A DNA stretch of 64,000 nucleotides from Aquiflexum lacus (GTDB lineage Bacteria > Bacteroidota > Bacteroidia > Cytophagales > Cyclobacteriaceae), in the NCBI RefSeq assembly GCF_015476655.1, contig NZ_JABFHF010000011.1:108584-172583 (forward strand), written 5' to 3'. The first letter of the stretch is position 1. The number at the start of each line of letters is the position of its first letter. Of the stretch, positions 43,148-53,076 are shown one piece after another. Both the position numbers and the translations under genes were made by a program. The notes beneath the pieces were generated by a model. It saw only the letters and a list, made by a program, of their open reading frames with translations. It searched no databases and had not been told where the DNA came from.

Positions 43148-43416
43148 TTTCTTTCTCTTTTTTCCAGATAAAAGGCATAGGCCGTCGTGCTCAAAAATGC
43201 AATCAGCGCAAATAACATGGCTATATCCAAGAATGTACTTTGATTAAACATGATGCTATAAACAGCAATGATGCATATTGAAATTAAGATAAGCATATCC
43301 AAGGCAATTACCCGGTCTGCCAAACTAGGACCTTTTACAAATCGGATAAAGACCAAAATCACCGATAATCCCAATATGGGTATGATTATAAAGTGAAAAT
43401 ATTCTTGTAGACTCAT
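43144..43416 (-). CDS. mrpF: Na+/H+ antiporter subunit MrpF
   Basis: A 90-residue three-helix membrane subunit with FIRFVKGPSLADRVIALDML, the characteristic MrpF/PhaF loop, and a final helix ending in a basic tail. MrpF has been linked to bile-salt or cation export in some species, within the complex. It overlaps both neighbours by 4 bp. Confidence 0.88.
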   Translation of the reverse strand: MSLQEYFHFIIIPILGLSVILVFIRFVKGPSLADRVIALDMLILISICIIAVYSIMFNQSTFLDIAMLFALIAFLSTTAYAFYLEKRERK

Positions 43417-43892
43417 CTTAAAATCTCTAATAAGCGTTTTTCAAATTTATTTTTCACCTCGTCCACAAACTCCTTTTTGCTTCTTACATGCATCACATGA
43501 ACATACATCACTTTTTTATCATCAGAAATATCCATCACCAAGGTTCCCGGTGTTACTGACACCATGGTAGCCAAAATGGTGATTCCAATATCTGATTCTA
43601 CAGTTAGGGGAACCTTAATCACAGCAGGTTCCAATTTTGACTTGGCATAAAGGGATTCTTTCACAGTCACCAAATTTGCTTTAAGGATTTCCCATGACAT
43701 GAACATGATAAAGGATATCAACTTAGGCAGTATGGTAAAATACTTCCTCTCCTCTTTGTTGATTGTGATGATATACAGAATTCCAAAACTGATCAGGAAT
43801 CCAAAGATAAAATTCTCCTCCGTCAAGGTCCCCGTAGCCAATACCCATATTATCGTCAATAAGAGATTATTTAAAAACATTGAATTGGTCAT
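43413..43892 (-). CDS. mrpE: Na+/H+ antiporter subunit MrpE
   Basis: A 159-residue membrane subunit with an N-terminal hydrophobic hairpin (FLNNLLLTIIWVLATGTL) and a cytoplasmic domain containing GITILATMVSVTPGTLVMDI, the MrpE/MnhE family signature. It overlaps mrpD and mrpF by 4 bp each. Confidence 0.88.
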   Translation of the reverse strand: MTNSMFLNNLLLTIIWVLATGTLTEENFIFGFLISFGILYIITINKEERKYFTILPKLISFIMFMSWEILKANLVTVKESLYAKSKLEPAVIKVPLTVESDIGITILATMVSVTPGTLVMDISDDKKVMYVHVMHVRSKKEFVDEVKNKFEKRLLEILR

Positions 43893-45412
43893 GGGAGGAT
43901 AGTTTTGATACCGAGAATAGTTTCAATATAATTTTGAGGATTCATAAGGTCAGCCGCAATTTTTTCCGATAGGACATAAATATTTTCGGCTGCAAAACCA
44001 ATATACAAGGACACAATTGAAAGGAATATGATCGGAATGATTACCATCGATTGATTTGCTTTTGACATTTGATTAAAATATAAGCCTGAGGCTTTTACAG
44101 GAAGGTTTTCGGCATTTTTCCAAAATACCTCTGCCCAAATTTTGGCCACTACCCATAAGGTAAGAAAACTTCCCAAAACAATGAAAGCAATCAGAAAGTA
44201 ATCTTCTGAAGCCAGACCACCCTGTATCAGGAATATTTTTGGCCAGAATCCGGAAAGTGGGGGAATGCCTACCAATGAAAACAAAGGGATGGACAATAAG
44301 ATTGAAATCAGGGGGTAACTTTTATACATTCCTCCCAACTTGGAAATATCCTGAGTGCCATTGATTTTCAGCACCAATCCGGCCACCATAAACAGGTTTG
44401 TTTTGACAATGATATCATGGAACAAGTAAAAAACAGTCCCCAAAATGGCAACTTCTGTAAACATACCAAGACCTGCAACCATAAAACCGATATGGCAAAT
44501 AATCAGGTACCCAAACGCCTTACTGAGATTCTTCTGTAATAAGGCACCTAACCCTCCTGACAAAATTGTAAGCGCAGCAATGATACTGAGCATTATTCCG
44601 AGAAATTCATCTCCGCCAAACATCAAAGTAAATGTCCTTACAAGAGCATAAACTCCCAATTTCGTCAATAAGCCTCCGAAAATGGCAGAAACAGCAGGGG
44701 GTGGGGTATGGTAGGAGGCAGGTAACCAAAAATACATCGGAAATATGGCGGATTTTATACCAAAAGAGACCAAAAATATTCCTGCTGTGACGTTGATAAT
44801 ACCACGGTTACTGATTGCACTAAGCTTAACGGCAACATCGGCAAAGTTGAGTGAACCTGTGAGGCCATAAACGAAACCAATCCCTATCAGAAAGAGCGAA
44901 GAGGCAAGTAGATTTAAAGATACATATTTGATAGCGCCCTCAAGTTGTGATTTTGTACTGCCCAATGTCAGCAGGACAAAAGAAGAGATAATGACAACTT
45001 CAAACCAAACATACAAATTGAACATATCTCCTGCCAAAAAGGCTCCACTTAGGCCCATGAGAAGAAAATGCATGATCGGGAAGAAACCGAATTTCAATCT
45101 TTCTTCTCTCATGGTGCCTACAGAAAAAATCGATACTGCCAACCCCGAAATGGAGGCTATCAAAACCAATGTTGCACTCAACAAGTCAGCAACAAAACTG
45201 ATCCCAAATGGTGCTGCCCAATTGCCGGCATGGGTAAATTGGATACCATCTTTCCAGGTCAGCAAAAACAACCAAATGCCCAAGCCAAGACTTAAAAACG
45301 AAAACAAGATGCTCAGAACCTTCTGAATTTGGGTTTTGGTCCAAAAGAACAATAATATCGTTCCTGCAAATAATTGAAGAAGAATTGGAGCAATTACCAG
45401 AATATTATTCAT
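43889..45412 (-). CDS. mrpD: Na+/H+ antiporter subunit MrpD
   Basis: A 507-residue polytopic protein homologous to respiratory complex I NuoM/N, about 14 helices. Conserved segments are LFNLYVWFEVVIISSFVLLT with the key glutamate, FGIKSAIFPMYFWLPASYHT with the helix-7 lysine, and GIPPLSGFWPKIFL with another lysine. It is one of two proton-channel-like subunits of the Mrp complex. Confidence 0.92.
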   Translation of the reverse strand: MNNILVIAPILLQLFAGTILLFFWTKTQIQKVLSILFSFLSLGLGIWLFLLTWKDGIQFTHAGNWAAPFGISFVADLLSATLVLIASISGLAVSIFSVGTMREERLKFGFFPIMHFLLMGLSGAFLAGDMFNLYVWFEVVIISSFVLLTLGSTKSQLEGAIKYVSLNLLASSLFLIGIGFVYGLTGSLNFADVAVKLSAISNRGIINVTAGIFLVSFGIKSAIFPMYFWLPASYHTPPPAVSAIFGGLLTKLGVYALVRTFTLMFGGDEFLGIMLSIIAALTILSGGLGALLQKNLSKAFGYLIICHIGFMVAGLGMFTEVAILGTVFYLFHDIIVKTNLFMVAGLVLKINGTQDISKLGGMYKSYPLISILLSIPLFSLVGIPPLSGFWPKIFLIQGGLASEDYFLIAFIVLGSFLTLWVVAKIWAEVFWKNAENLPVKASGLYFNQMSKANQSMVIIPIIFLSIVSLYIGFAAENIYVLSEKIAADLMNPQNYIETILGIKTILP

Positions 45413-45762
45413 ATTTCTTCATCGGTTGAATTGAGCTCATCAAGGTCATCTGTTTCGAGCACTTTAAACACAGTTTTTATAAGAATGATGGCAAAAGACT
45501 GAAGGCCAAAACCAATCACAATAGCAGTTAAGATGACTGCTTGTGGTAATGGATCAGCATAAATTTCGGCAAATATCTTAGCCCCATCAGGCAAAACAGG
45601 AGGATGCCCCTTTACCAATCTTCCCAAAAGAAAAATCAAAAGATTGGCACCATTGCCCAATAATATCAATCCGATGATAATTTTAAACATACTTCTTCTC
45701 AAAAGCATGTAAAGACCTCCTGCATGCAACAACCCTATGATAATGATCAGTAAAATCTCCAT
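45409..45762 (-). CDS. mrpC: Na+/H+ antiporter subunit MrpC
   Basis: A 117-residue three-helix subunit homologous to complex I NuoK: MLLRRSMFKIIIGLILLGNG and DPLPQAVILTAIVIGFGLQS are the MnhC/NuoK landmarks. It overlaps mrpD by 4 bp and follows mrpB by one base. Confidence 0.92.
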   Translation of the reverse strand: MEILLIIIIGLLHAGGLYMLLRRSMFKIIIGLILLGNGANLLIFLLGRLVKGHPPVLPDGAKIFAEIYADPLPQAVILTAIVIGFGLQSFAIILIKTVFKVLETDDLDELNSTDEEI

Positions 45763-45763
45763 A

Positions 45764-46174
45764 TCAAACAGTTTCGGTTATTGAAAACATAATGGTAAGT
45801 GTAGCGCCAATGACGACCAGATAAACTCCAATATCAAACAGCAAAGCTGTTCCAACTACCCCGACAAATCTAAATGGCTCCTCAAACCACAATCCTGTAA
45901 GAAAAGGTTGGCCGATCAACCAAGGTGCAATACCGGCTAATAGGGTTAACAGCAGTCCGATAGGCATCAACATCCCGGGATTGATTCTAATGATATTGCG
46001 GGTCTCCTTAAGGCCATGTGCAAAAGAATGGATAAGAAAGGCTATCGCGGCCATCAGACCGCCTACAAATCCTCCACCAGGCTCATAATGTCCTCTTAAT
46101 AACATGAAAACAGAAAAAAGCAACAGCAAGGGTAAAAGATAATCTGATGCAGTTTTAAATAAGAGTGACTTCAT
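45764..46174 (-). CDS. mrpB: Na+/H+ antiporter subunit MrpB
   Basis: A 136-residue four-helix subunit with the MnhB signature [19 protein letters not shown] and a downstream [20 protein letters not shown] segment. It lies one base after mrpA. Confidence 0.9.
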   Translation of the reverse strand: MKSLLFKTASDYLLPLLLLFSVFMLLRGHYEPGGGFVGGLMAAIAFLIHSFAHGLKETRNIIRINPGMLMPIGLLLTLLAGIAPWLIGQPFLTGLWFEEPFRFVGVVGTALLFDIGVYLVVIGATLTIMFSITETV

Positions 46175-46175
46175 A

Positions 46176-48482
46176 TCAGTTCTTTTTTATGGGATTTAGG
46201 TCAAGTTTCATCAAACTGTACACTCCGATTGCTGCAATGACCAATACAACAGTTTCAACAATGGTATCTGAGGCCCGGTAGTCCACCAATATAATATTGA
46301 CCACATTTCTTCCTTTGGCCAGCACATAGGCATTGTCTGCATAGAATTTAGAGATATCGGTACTAGAGGGGTATTCGAATACTTCCAAAACAAGAATTGC
46401 TACCAAGGTTCCAAAGATCAAGGATAGTACACCATCTCTGATTCTGATGGTTTTGGAAGAATAAGTCTTGTTTTTCGGCAGTCTAAACAGAATAAGCATA
46501 AACAATAATACTGTCAGCGTATCAATGGAAAATTGGGTCATGGCCAGATCCGGAGCGGAATAGAAAAGGAAAAAAAGACAGTTTGCAAAACCAACAACAC
46601 CCAAAGCTACGATGGAGGTAGTTCGGGATTTGGAAAAAATAGCAATGAATATGGATATGATCATCAAGGTCACTACAATAATTTCTGAAGGTGTTACGGT
46701 AGAAATCTGATCCCAGTCAATGTGAATTTTGACACCTATGAATATTCTATATGCCATCAAAAAAGTCAAAAATGCCAGAATAGTAATGACATAGTTCCTC
46801 AGATATCCATTTTGGAAAAATCTGGTCCAAAAACCCGCAAACCAGCTGAAGATATTACCAAAATCCCGGGTCAGTGCTTCAGGAGAAATCCTTTCAAAGC
46901 GAATGGTTTTTTGAAAATTCTTTTCTGAGGGTTGTAAGAACCAATAGATTGCAAATCCCACGACCAAAGTCAAAATACTGAGCATCAATGCAGTATTGAA
47001 TCCATGCCAAAGTTTAAGATCAATAATGGTTGCTGAACCGGAAATGCTGCTGAATACGGATTGTATCAATGATTTTTCTAACAGACCGGGGAAGACACCA
47101 AATACAACGCTCAGTACGCTCAACAATAATGGAGGAACCCAAAGTAGGGCAGAAGGTAAATGTGCCTTTTGGAATTCTTTGGGAAGTGGTCCTGTAAAGG
47201 GTTTTATACCGGCCCAAAACCCGGCCACAAAAAGAAAAATCTTTGTCAATACAATCAAAATGGTAAGTATAATTGCCCATTGGCCCAATTGAAGCGTGGC
47301 TTCGTACATGACCTCTTTGCTGATAAACCCTATCAATAGTGGAACCCCTGCACTCGATAGGGCCGCTATAAATCCGGCAATGGCCACCGGCATCATTACT
47401 TTTTGCAGTCCTGCCAATTTGCTGGCATCTCTACTGCCCGTTTCATGGTCTATGATACCTGTAATCAGGAACAAAGCTGCCTTATATAAAGCATGTGCCA
47501 AAATAAAGATGGCTGCTCCCAAGAGTGCTTTCTCAGTACCAATACCGATGAGGAAAACCAGGATTCCCAAGGCAGAAATGGTAGAATAAGCCAAAATACT
47601 TTTTAAATCAACTCTGAAGAGAGAGTGAATAGCGGCATAAATCATTGTGATGGCACCTATGGTAACCAAAGTTCCGTTCCACCAATAAGTATCTCCCAAT
47701 AAGGGGGTAAATCTGGCCAAGAGGTAAATTCCTGCTTTGACCATCGTTGCAGAATGTAAATAGGTACTGACAGGAGTAGGGGCTTTCATCGCGCCCGGTA
47801 GCCAAAAATGGAATGGGAATTGGGCTGATTTGGTAAACGCACCTACAAACACCAATCCTATGATCCAATGGTAACTGCTGCTTGACTTGATGACATCTGA
47901 AGAACCCAGTAACTCTGTGAATGAATAGCTATTGCCAACCGAAGCCAGAATCACTATTCCTGCCAACAGTACCAAGCCTCCCAGTCCGGTTATCCCCAAA
48001 GCCGTAAGTGCACTTTTCCGGGATGCAGCATCTTCATTGTTGAACCCTATTAAAAAAAAGGAACTGATACTGGTCAACTCCCAAAATACAAACATGGTCA
48101 TCAGATTATCTGAAAGCACAACGCCCAACATGGATGCCATGAACATGGACAAATAGCCATAAAATCTATCCAAGTATTGATGGCCTTTCAGGTAATTGGC
48201 AGTATATAGAAATACTAAAGAACCTATTCCGGTAATCATCAAAGCAAATAAAATGGACAAGCCATCTAACCTAAAATCAAGATCAATGCCTAAACTTGGA
48301 ACCCATGAATAGCTGAACATCAAATAGGATCCCAATTCTATTTGATTCAGAAAACTGATAAAATATATAAACAACAAGATAGGTAATGCACAAAGAACAA
48401 AGGGAATAGTTCTTTTGAAAAACTTACTGAAAAAGGGTACTAGAGCGGCAAATATAAAACCGGAAAGCACTGCCAATATCAT
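46176..48482 (-). CDS. mrpA: Na+/H+ antiporter subunit MrpA
   Basis: A 768-residue polytopic subunit, the first gene of a complete mrpABCDEFG operon. The N-terminal two thirds are NuoL-like, with [20 protein letters not shown] (catalytic glutamate), [19 protein letters not shown] (helix-7 lysine) and [16 protein letters not shown]. The C-terminal part contains the MbhD/MbhE-like segment [20 protein letters not shown]. The complex exchanges cytosolic Na+ for H+ and supports growth at high salt or pH. Confidence 0.93.
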   Translation of the reverse strand: MILAVLSGFIFAALVPFFSKFFKRTIPFVLCALPILLFIYFISFLNQIELGSYLMFSYSWVPSLGIDLDFRLDGLSILFALMITGIGSLVFLYTANYLKGHQYLDRFYGYLSMFMASMLGVVLSDNLMTMFVFWELTSISSFFLIGFNNEDAASRKSALTALGITGLGGLVLLAGIVILASVGNSYSFTELLGSSDVIKSSSSYHWIIGLVFVGAFTKSAQFPFHFWLPGAMKAPTPVSTYLHSATMVKAGIYLLARFTPLLGDTYWWNGTLVTIGAITMIYAAIHSLFRVDLKSILAYSTISALGILVFLIGIGTEKALLGAAIFILAHALYKAALFLITGIIDHETGSRDASKLAGLQKVMMPVAIAGFIAALSSAGVPLLIGFISKEVMYEATLQLGQWAIILTILIVLTKIFLFVAGFWAGIKPFTGPLPKEFQKAHLPSALLWVPPLLLSVLSVVFGVFPGLLEKSLIQSVFSSISGSATIIDLKLWHGFNTALMLSILTLVVGFAIYWFLQPSEKNFQKTIRFERISPEALTRDFGNIFSWFAGFWTRFFQNGYLRNYVITILAFLTFLMAYRIFIGVKIHIDWDQISTVTPSEIIVVTLMIISIFIAIFSKSRTTSIVALGVVGFANCLFFLFYSAPDLAMTQFSIDTLTVLLFMLILFRLPKNKTYSSKTIRIRDGVLSLIFGTLVAILVLEVFEYPSSTDISKFYADNAYVLAKGRNVVNIILVDYRASDTIVETVVLVIAAIGVYSLMKLDLNPIKKN

Positions 48483-48724
48483 AGAAAAGAATTAAGATTA
48501 TAAAATTTTCGAAGTTTAAGAATACTGATTTAAATATATGAATTCTTTTTATCCTTATTGAAATTATTAGAATTTGTTTAAAAAATTCTAATACTAAAAA
48601 CAAAAACGAACTTCTATTGATGATTTTGTAATAAAAAGGTAAAATCATTGAAGAATTAAAGGATTATTCCTTCATTTATTTATTTATTGTTAAATTCACG
48701 TTCTTATAATCCATTAAACCTACC

Positions 48725-51280
48725 ATGTCAAAAAACAATTACCAAACTGAAGTAGCCAAAAGGTTTACCATTTATAACAGTCTTTTTCTGGATTTGCCAT
48801 TTAGTGACATCCACAGAACAGGTACTTTATTGCCGATTCTGTCGAGTAAATGTCATGAGGGATTTGAAAAGGATAAGAACCCAAAGGAAATCATTGAAGG
48901 ATTTTTTGCTGAAATGATGGCTACAAACAACAAAGAAGAACGCCATAACCTGTTATTTAAAATGGTTCAATATATCGAAAGGCAGGTTGTCCTTTTTGAT
49001 TCGATTGAAGATGCTGCTTTTGAAAAAATCCATGACGTAAAGGGTAAAGGCACTATCAATGCCCTGATTGCCAGAGTGGAAAATGACCGAAAAAAGGAGG
49101 CTTTGATTGAAAAGCTAAAGACTTTTTCCGTGAGATTGACGCTTACAGCGCATCCCACTCAATTTTACCCTGGCAATGTATTGGGTATTATCACAGACTT
49201 AGAGACAGCCATTAGAGATAATAATCTGGGCAATGTCAATCTTCTTTTGCAACAGTTGGGAAAAACTGCTTTTATCAACAAAGAAAAACCCACACCTTTA
49301 GATGAGGCGGTCAGTTTGATCTGGTTTTTATCCAATGTATTTTATCAAAGTATTCCTGATATCCTTACCAAAACTCTCAACTCGCTTGAAATTCCATTGA
49401 ATGAATGGGATAATCCTGGTTTGTTGAAGGTGGGTTTTTGGCCGGGTGGTGATAGAGATGGTAATCCATTTGTAACCCATGATATCACCGTTAAAGTCGC
49501 CGAAAAGCTTCAAAAATGGATCATCCGCTGTTATTACAGGGATGTGCGAAAATTAAGGAGAAGGCTGACTTTCAAAAAAGTAGAACCTGTCATGTTGAAG
49601 GTCGAAAATGGTCTTTTCAATTCACTTTTTGAAAATCAGAACTACTATAAAAAGAAAGAGGACTTGTTATCTGATTTGCTTGAAGCCAGAAAAGGACTGG
49701 TCGAATTTCATGATGGCTTGTTTTTGGACCAATTGGATGAATTTATACTTAAAGTAAAAATTTTCGGTTTCCATTTTGCCAATATGGATGTACGGCAAGA
49801 TAGTAGAAAGCATGATGGCTTATGGGATGAGATTATTGAAATCAAATCTGGGAAAAATGAGCTTAAGTCATACCACAAACTCTCCGATGAGGAGAAAATT
49901 GATTATTTGTTGAATTTCGAAAAACTTCCCGCAGTTTCTGATTTGAAAGACGAATTTCATCAGGAAATGCTTAAAAGTTTTGACGCGGTACGGGAAGTTC
50001 AAAAAAACAATGGAGAAGATGGGTTGAACAGGTATATTATTTCCAATTGTCAATCTGCACTTCACGTTTTGGAAGTCTATCAATTGGCAAAGTTGAATCT
50101 GCTAAATCAGGATAACCTGCTTCCTTTGGATATTGTACCGCTTTTTGAAACTATAGATGACTTGGCAAAAGCCCCTGCCATCATGGAAAAACTGTATCAG
50201 AATGAAGCTTATAGTACCCACCTCAGAAGCAGGGGTTTGAAACAGACCATCATGCTGGGCTTTTCGGATGGCACCAAAGATGGCGGCTATATTAGGGCCA
50301 ATTGGTCCATTTTGAGGGCAAAGGAAGAACTGACCAAAATCTCCAGAAAGTATGATGTCAGTGTGGTGTTCTTTGATGGCAGGGGAGGACCTCCGGCAAG
50401 GGGCGGGGGTAACATGCATAATTTTTACGCTTCGCTAGGCCAAGATGTAGAAAACGAGGAAATTCAGGTGACGATCCAAGGTCAGACAATATCCGCCAAT
50501 TATGGAAAGCCCGTTTCATGTAGCTATAATCTCGAACAATTGCTTTGTGCAGGAATAGAAAATGAATTATATCCTTCATCAGAAAAAAGTCTGGACAAAG
50601 CAGAAAGGGCTTTGATTGACGAAATGGCCGAAGTTTCTTATCAGTTTTATAAGGAATTCAAAAGCCATCCCCAATTCTTGCCTTACTTGGAACATGTAAC
50701 TCCACTGAAATATTTTGGACAAGTAAATATAGGGTCGAGACCTCTGAAGAGAGGAAAGGATGCAGGACTCAAGTTTGACGACCTCAGGGCGATCCCATTT
50801 GTAGGTTCATGGGCACAGATGAAGCAGAATATTCCAGGATTCTTTGGAGTAGGTGCTGCATTGGAAGCGCTACAAAAAGAGGGGAAATTTGAGGAGGCCA
50901 AAAAACTATACCAAAATTCGTTGTTCTTTCGCTCGCTTTTGGGTAATTCCATGCAATCCTTGGCCAAATCTTTCTACAAATCAACAGCATATTTAAAAGA
51001 CAATCCCAAGTATGCTGACCTCTGGAACCTGATGTTTCAAGAATACCAAAGAACCATTAAGATGCTTTTGGAGGTTTCGGGTATGGATACCTTGCTTCAG
51101 GATAACCCCACCTCAAAACAATCCATTGCCATCAGGGAAAAAATAGTTTTACCTGTGATTACGATTCAGCAATATGCCATACAGAGTATGTTGGACTCAG
51201 GCAAAGAAGACCCTGTATTGCAGATGTTGATTCTGCGGACGATGTTTGGTATCATCAATGCAGCTAGAAATGCTGCATAA
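48725..51280 (+). CDS. ppc: Phosphoenolpyruvate carboxylase
   Basis: An 851-residue cytosolic enzyme that carboxylates PEP to oxaloacetate and refills the TCA cycle. The catalytic histidine lies in LTAHPTQ, the substrate loop in WPGGDRDGNPFV, the mobile loop in FFDGRGGPPARGGG, and a further arginine in GSRPLKRG. The usual loop is F-H-G-R-G-G-S/T-x-G-R-G-G-G; here it has D and P-P-A variants that I believe occur in Bacteroidota enzymes. The C-terminus ends NAARNAA. It is divergent from the Mrp operon and monocistronic, with a terminator. Confidence 0.92.
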   Translation: MSKNNYQTEVAKRFTIYNSLFLDLPFSDIHRTGTLLPILSSKCHEGFEKDKNPKEIIEGFFAEMMATNNKEERHNLLFKMVQYIERQVVLFDSIEDAAFEKIHDVKGKGTINALIARVENDRKKEALIEKLKTFSVRLTLTAHPTQFYPGNVLGIITDLETAIRDNNLGNVNLLLQQLGKTAFINKEKPTPLDEAVSLIWFLSNVFYQSIPDILTKTLNSLEIPLNEWDNPGLLKVGFWPGGDRDGNPFVTHDITVKVAEKLQKWIIRCYYRDVRKLRRRLTFKKVEPVMLKVENGLFNSLFENQNYYKKKEDLLSDLLEARKGLVEFHDGLFLDQLDEFILKVKIFGFHFANMDVRQDSRKHDGLWDEIIEIKSGKNELKSYHKLSDEEKIDYLLNFEKLPAVSDLKDEFHQEMLKSFDAVREVQKNNGEDGLNRYIISNCQSALHVLEVYQLAKLNLLNQDNLLPLDIVPLFETIDDLAKAPAIMEKLYQNEAYSTHLRSRGLKQTIMLGFSDGTKDGGYIRANWSILRAKEELTKISRKYDVSVVFFDGRGGPPARGGGNMHNFYASLGQDVENEEIQVTIQGQTISANYGKPVSCSYNLEQLLCAGIENELYPSSEKSLDKAERALIDEMAEVSYQFYKEFKSHPQFLPYLEHVTPLKYFGQVNIGSRPLKRGKDAGLKFDDLRAIPFVGSWAQMKQNIPGFFGVGAALEALQKEGKFEEAKKLYQNSLFFRSLLGNSMQSLAKSFYKSTAYLKDNPKYADLWNLMFQEYQRTIKMLLEVSGMDTLLQDNPTSKQSIAIREKIVLPVITIQQYAIQSMLDSGKEDPVLQMLILRTMFGIINAARNAA

Positions 51281-51285
51281 TGAAG

Positions 51286-51314
51286 AATCCCGACTGAAAA
51301 GTTGGGATTTTTAC
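51286..51314 (+). terminator. Terminator after ppc
   Basis: AATCCCGAC/GTTGGGATT stem (one G-T pair) around TGAAAA, followed by T-rich sequence. Confidence 0.7.
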
Positions 51315-51393
51315 TTTTTCATTAAAATCGAAATTTGTAGATCAGCAATTATACAATGGAAATACTTGTTTCTTAAGTTTTAAATATAATCAT

Positions 51394-51786
51394 CTATAGA
51401 AGCACTTGGTGCAATAGACTTGAAAATGAAATCACACCAATGTATTCTCCGTTTTGTTCAACAGGAGCTACATGTATTCTTGCCCTCAACATAAGTCTGG
51501 GAATGTATCTGATATTTAATGAAGCAGGTACCGTTATTACAGGTTTGGACATAATTTCATATACGTTGACATCCATTGGTTTCAAATCATTGATATAGAC
51601 CTTTTTGATGATATCTTTCACTGTAATTATTCCATAGGCATCCTCCTGATTTCTTTTATTAACTATTAGCATGTCAACACTTTCAGCCTTCATTTTATCA
51701 ACGGCTTCTTGGACAGTATCCAATCCTTCAATAAAAACCAGCTTATCAGACATAATATCTCTGGCACTTTTGAAATTAGTATTCAT
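51394..51786 (-). CDS. CBS-domain-pair protein
   Basis: About 130 residues from the ATG at 51786. It is made of two CBS repeats: RDIMSDKLVFIEGLDTVQEA with IVNKRNQEDAYGIITVKDII, then EIMSKPVITVPASLNI with YIGVISFSSLL. CBS pairs usually bind adenine nucleotides and regulate enzymes or transporters. It stands next to the P-II-like and DUF1538 genes on the same strand, separated by about 170 bp, so it may belong to the same regulatory set (inference). Confidence 0.82.
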   Translation of the reverse strand: MNTNFKSARDIMSDKLVFIEGLDTVQEAVDKMKAESVDMLIVNKRNQEDAYGIITVKDIIKKVYINDLKPMDVNVYEIMSKPVITVPASLNIRYIPRLMLRARIHVAPVEQNGEYIGVISFSSLLHQVLL

Positions 51787-51955
51787 GTTTTTAGTCTTTA
51801 AAATTTTATTATTTGATGTTATGATTTTTGTTCTGATCCGAGAAATTGTAAAAACATATGGATTGTTTGTCAAACATCCTCCTTTCTTCGGACTTCTAGC
51901 TATTTTAACAGAACATTGACACGACTTTCATATAGTTAGAAGTATATTATTTTGA

Positions 51956-52303
51956 TTACAGATACTTACTCTTAGCCTGTTCTTTGAATTTTTCCATTTG
52001 ACTTTCTAAACCTGCCACTTTTTCAACATTTAAGACAAATGCTATTCCCTTACCAGGTTCATCAAGCTCACCTGACACCTTAATGGCTTCCAAAATCACT
52101 TCCACAGCATGTTCCTCAACTACAAACATTAATATTTCAGTTTGATCTTGAAGAGCCAGACCAAAAAAAGATTTTGATTCATTAGAACCACTTCCTCTTG
52201 CAGAAATGATGACATCTCCAGTGGCACCTTCTTTTCTGGCAGCATCCACTACTTTTTCAGTGATGTTTGGCCTTACCATAGCCATGATGATTTTAAATTT
52301 CAT
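51956..52303 (-). CDS. P-II-like signalling protein linked to DUF1538
   Basis: A 115-residue ferredoxin-fold protein. It begins KIIMAMVRPNITEKVVDAAR, like the start of GlnB/GlnK, and ends with a P-II-like KGIAFVLNVEKVAGL strand. The T-loop region (SARGSGSNESKSFFGLALQD) is changed and lacks the usual uridylylated tyrosine. It likely binds a nucleotide and controls the adjacent membrane proteins. It overlaps the DUF1538 stop by 11 bp. Target and ligand are unknown. Confidence 0.8.
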   Translation of the reverse strand: MKFKIIMAMVRPNITEKVVDAARKEGATGDVIISARGSGSNESKSFFGLALQDQTEILMFVVEEHAVEVILEAIKVSGELDEPGKGIAFVLNVEKVAGLESQMEKFKEQAKSKYL

Positions 52304-53072
52304 TTTTTCCTTTCTTGTTTTTGTTTATTAATTCTGTTATTTGTGCATATCCCAATACTGTGATAATGGGAAATAAACTTGCGAATGCAATCAAACCAAA
52401 TCCATCTATTGCCGGATTCCTTCCAGGAACCGCTGCAGATAAACCGATACCCAAAGCTACCACCAAAGGTACTGTTACCGTTGAAGTGGTAACCCCTCCC
52501 GAATCATAGGCCAAAGCAATGATTCTCTTTGGGGAAAAGATCGTTTGGATCATGACGATGATGTATCCAACAATGATATAAATATACAATGGCGTTCCAG
52601 TTACTATTCGAATTGTACCTAAAGTAAGTGAAATTGCGACACCAATTGCAACTACTATTCGCAAACCCCACATACTGATGGTACCACCGGATGCTTGATT
52701 CGCTTTCATAGCTACAGCTATGAGTGAAGGTTCAGCAATTGTAGTCGCAAAACCTATCATGGCTGCAAAAATATAAATCCAATAATATGCCACCCAACTT
52801 TTGGGATCTTCATAGGATTTAGCAATAAATTTGGATTCAGAAAGCTGTTCCGCCATTATTTGACCTATGGGGAACAATGCCTTTTCTAGTCCCATTAGAA
52901 AAAGGGATAACCCTAAAATAACCAATATTACCCCGATAACCACCTTTCTTAAATTTGGGATATTTTGCCTCAACACAAATAATTGAAAAAACACCACTAA
53001 CAAAACCACCGGTGCTACATCCCTGACCGTAAGCAGAAAAACTTCATAAAATTCTACGGTTGCTCCGAACAT
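52293..53072 (-). CDS. DUF1538 membrane protein (UmpB-like antiporter subunit)
   Basis: A 259-residue polytopic protein, about seven helices. Landmarks are FGATVEFYEVFLLTVRDVAP, ALFPIGQIMAEQL, the TTIAEPSLIAVAM motif, YDSGGVTTSTVTVPLVVALG and NPAIDGFGLIAFASLFPI. These match DUF1538, a family in which a Halomonas pair (UmpAB) was reported to work as a two-component cation/proton antiporter. It is paired with the upstream paralogue (gap 4 bp) and coupled to the P-II-like gene. Confidence 0.8.
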   Translation of the reverse strand: MFGATVEFYEVFLLTVRDVAPVVLLVVFFQLFVLRQNIPNLRKVVIGVILVILGLSLFLMGLEKALFPIGQIMAEQLSESKFIAKSYEDPKSWVAYYWIYIFAAMIGFATTIAEPSLIAVAMKANQASGGTISMWGLRIVVAIGVAISLTLGTIRIVTGTPLYIYIIVGYIIVMIQTIFSPKRIIALAYDSGGVTTSTVTVPLVVALGIGLSAAVPGRNPAIDGFGLIAFASLFPIITVLGYAQITELINKNKKGKNEI

Positions 53073-53076
53073 AATA

